Source: Caloramator quimbayensis (GTDB taxonomy: Bacteria; Bacillota; Clostridia; Clostridiales; Caloramatoraceae). Taken from it: a DNA stretch of 64,000 bases. Shown in pieces: positions 63,370 through 64,000 of this stretch (its first letter is position 1; every line of letters starts with the position of its first letter). The notes beneath the pieces were generated by a model. It was not told where the DNA came from, did no database searches, and saw nothing but the letters and a program-made list of their open reading frames with translations. The translations under genes were made by a program, and so were the position numbers. The DNA lies in assembly GCF_900167605.1 (NCBI RefSeq), contig NZ_FUYH01000004.1, positions 1 to 64,000 on the forward strand, given 5' to 3'.

Positions 63370-64000
63370 ATGAAAAATGAAGAGGAGAGGTTTAAAGAAT
63401 TTATTCCTTATTCTAATGATATTATTTGTAAATACATGGACTTTCCTGAGTTTTTAGGTTTTTTAGAATATAAAAGCCTTCATTTCACAAGGGCGGATAA
63501 ATTTGAGGATGAGTTTGAAGGAAAAGTACCAAGGAGCTTTCAAAAATACTATTGCGATTTTTATAATTTTAGGAGAAAAACCTATATAAACAGCTGGAGC
63601 ATATTTCAAAGCGAATCCTATGCTATGTGGCATATATATTCTAAAAGATATGGAGTTGCTGTAAAAACTACTGTTGGAAAACTAAGCAAAGTACTTTTAA
63701 ATTCAGGGGCCAAGCTGTATAAAGTAAAATATGTTGATTATAATAAATGCGGCTTAAACATAGACGTTCCTCCATTAATAATAAACAAAGAGGCCGCAAA
63801 AAACTTCTTCCTTTTAAAGCCAAAATTTTATGAATATGAAAGGGAAATCAGGGCAATTGTTATTAACGATAAAGAGCTTCCCTTTATAGATGTTGGAGTT
63901 AATATAGAAAATTTTATAGATGAGGTTATTATAAGCCCCTTTGCAGATAAATGGTTTACAGGACTTGTTAGGGACTTGATATATAACCGTTATAATATGG
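63370..64000 (+). CDS. DUF2971 family protein, 3' end outside the window
   Basis: An open frame of at least 210 codons from the ATG at 63370 (AAAGGTGA upstream) running off the right edge. LHFTRADKFEDEFEG and the later NSWSIFQSESYAMWHIYS match the DUF2971 pattern, as does EIRAIVI. Family function is unknown; members appear next to varied genes, sometimes in defence regions. It follows hisS by 20 bases and could share its transcript. Confidence 0.8.
   Translation, partial: MKNEEERFKEFIPYSNDIICKYMDFPEFLGFLEYKSLHFTRADKFEDEFEGKVPRSFQKYYCDFYNFRRKTYINSWSIFQSESYAMWHIYSKRYGVAVKTTVGKLSKVLLNSGAKLYKVKYVDYNKCGLNIDVPPLIINKEAAKNFFLLKPKFYEYEREIRAIVINDKELPFIDVGVNIENFIDEVIISPFADKWFTGLVRDLIYNRYNM

Overview
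The window is low-GC, densely coded DNA typical of an anaerobic, spore-forming clostridium. The indications are a BofC-like protein, the SCIFF peptide with its radical SAM maturase, lysine 2,3-aminomutase, HemZ, a T-box leader and clostridial 6S RNA. Gene order and codon style suggest Clostridiaceae (Caloramator-like), but the species cannot be fixed from sequence reading alone. No rRNA, tRNA or CRISPR array was seen. The left edge holds the start of an unrecognised, possibly mobile, gene.

Layout. 0.3-0.9 kb: two tandem DUF1858 redox proteins. The second has an in-frame TGA exactly where the first has the second Cys of CxxC, followed by a SECIS-like hairpin, so it is a probable selenoprotein. 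1.0-14.1 kb (+): housekeeping block yebC, bofC-like, ruvCAB, queA, tgt, yajC, a small membrane protein, scfA/scfB (SCIFF), an HD protein, secDF and recJ. 14.1-17.4 kb (-): MoxR ATPase, DUF58 and DUF4129 proteins.

17.5-30.5 kb is the most unusual part, a two-sided sulfur/thiol-redox island. Leftward runs a compact operon: dihydrolipoamide dehydrogenase, a stand-alone HdrA-N-like Cys protein, a ferredoxin, a DGC-domain/GcvH fusion with a lipoyl-lysine motif, two more DGC proteins and a HesB/IscA-like protein. Rightward runs two half-size permeases, a membrane-anchored thioredoxin, CcdA and TusA. These are followed by a LysR regulator, a split YeeE/YedE transporter flanking a second TusA, a thioredoxin-reductase-like flavoprotein, two ArsR regulators, a small CxxC thioredoxin and an ArsP-type permease. 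AT-rich palindromes recur in the promoter regions. The genes together suggest import of reduced sulfur (or a chemically similar oxyanion or selenium species) and handling of it through TusA, lipoyl and zinc/thiol carriers. That pathway is inference; no such system is known to me under a name.

30.5-38.2 kb: apt, rel, dtd, an MBL-fold hydrolase, hemZ and T-box-aspS. In many clostridia this directly follows recJ, so the 14-30.5 kb part looks inserted. 38.2-44.2 kb: a DUF4015 lipoprotein, 6S RNA, tcdA, a CsoR/CstR-like repressor, glyA and a YhiN-type flavoprotein. 44.2-48.2 kb: lysine 2,3-aminomutase with a NodB-fold protein, facing an alanine-dehydrogenase-like protein and a GntR-RCK_C regulator of the c-di-AMP-sensor type. 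48.2-52.9 kb: L,D-transpeptidase, YmaF, cysteine desulfurase plus ThiI, and a lysophospholipase-like hydrolase. 52.9-56.2 kb (-): znuA-znuC-znuB-fur/zur with an upstream Zur-like palindrome. 56.4-64 kb (+): purL, an ornithine-cyclodeaminase-family protein, a beta-phosphoglucomutase-like HAD enzyme, hisS and a DUF2971 gene cut by the window end.
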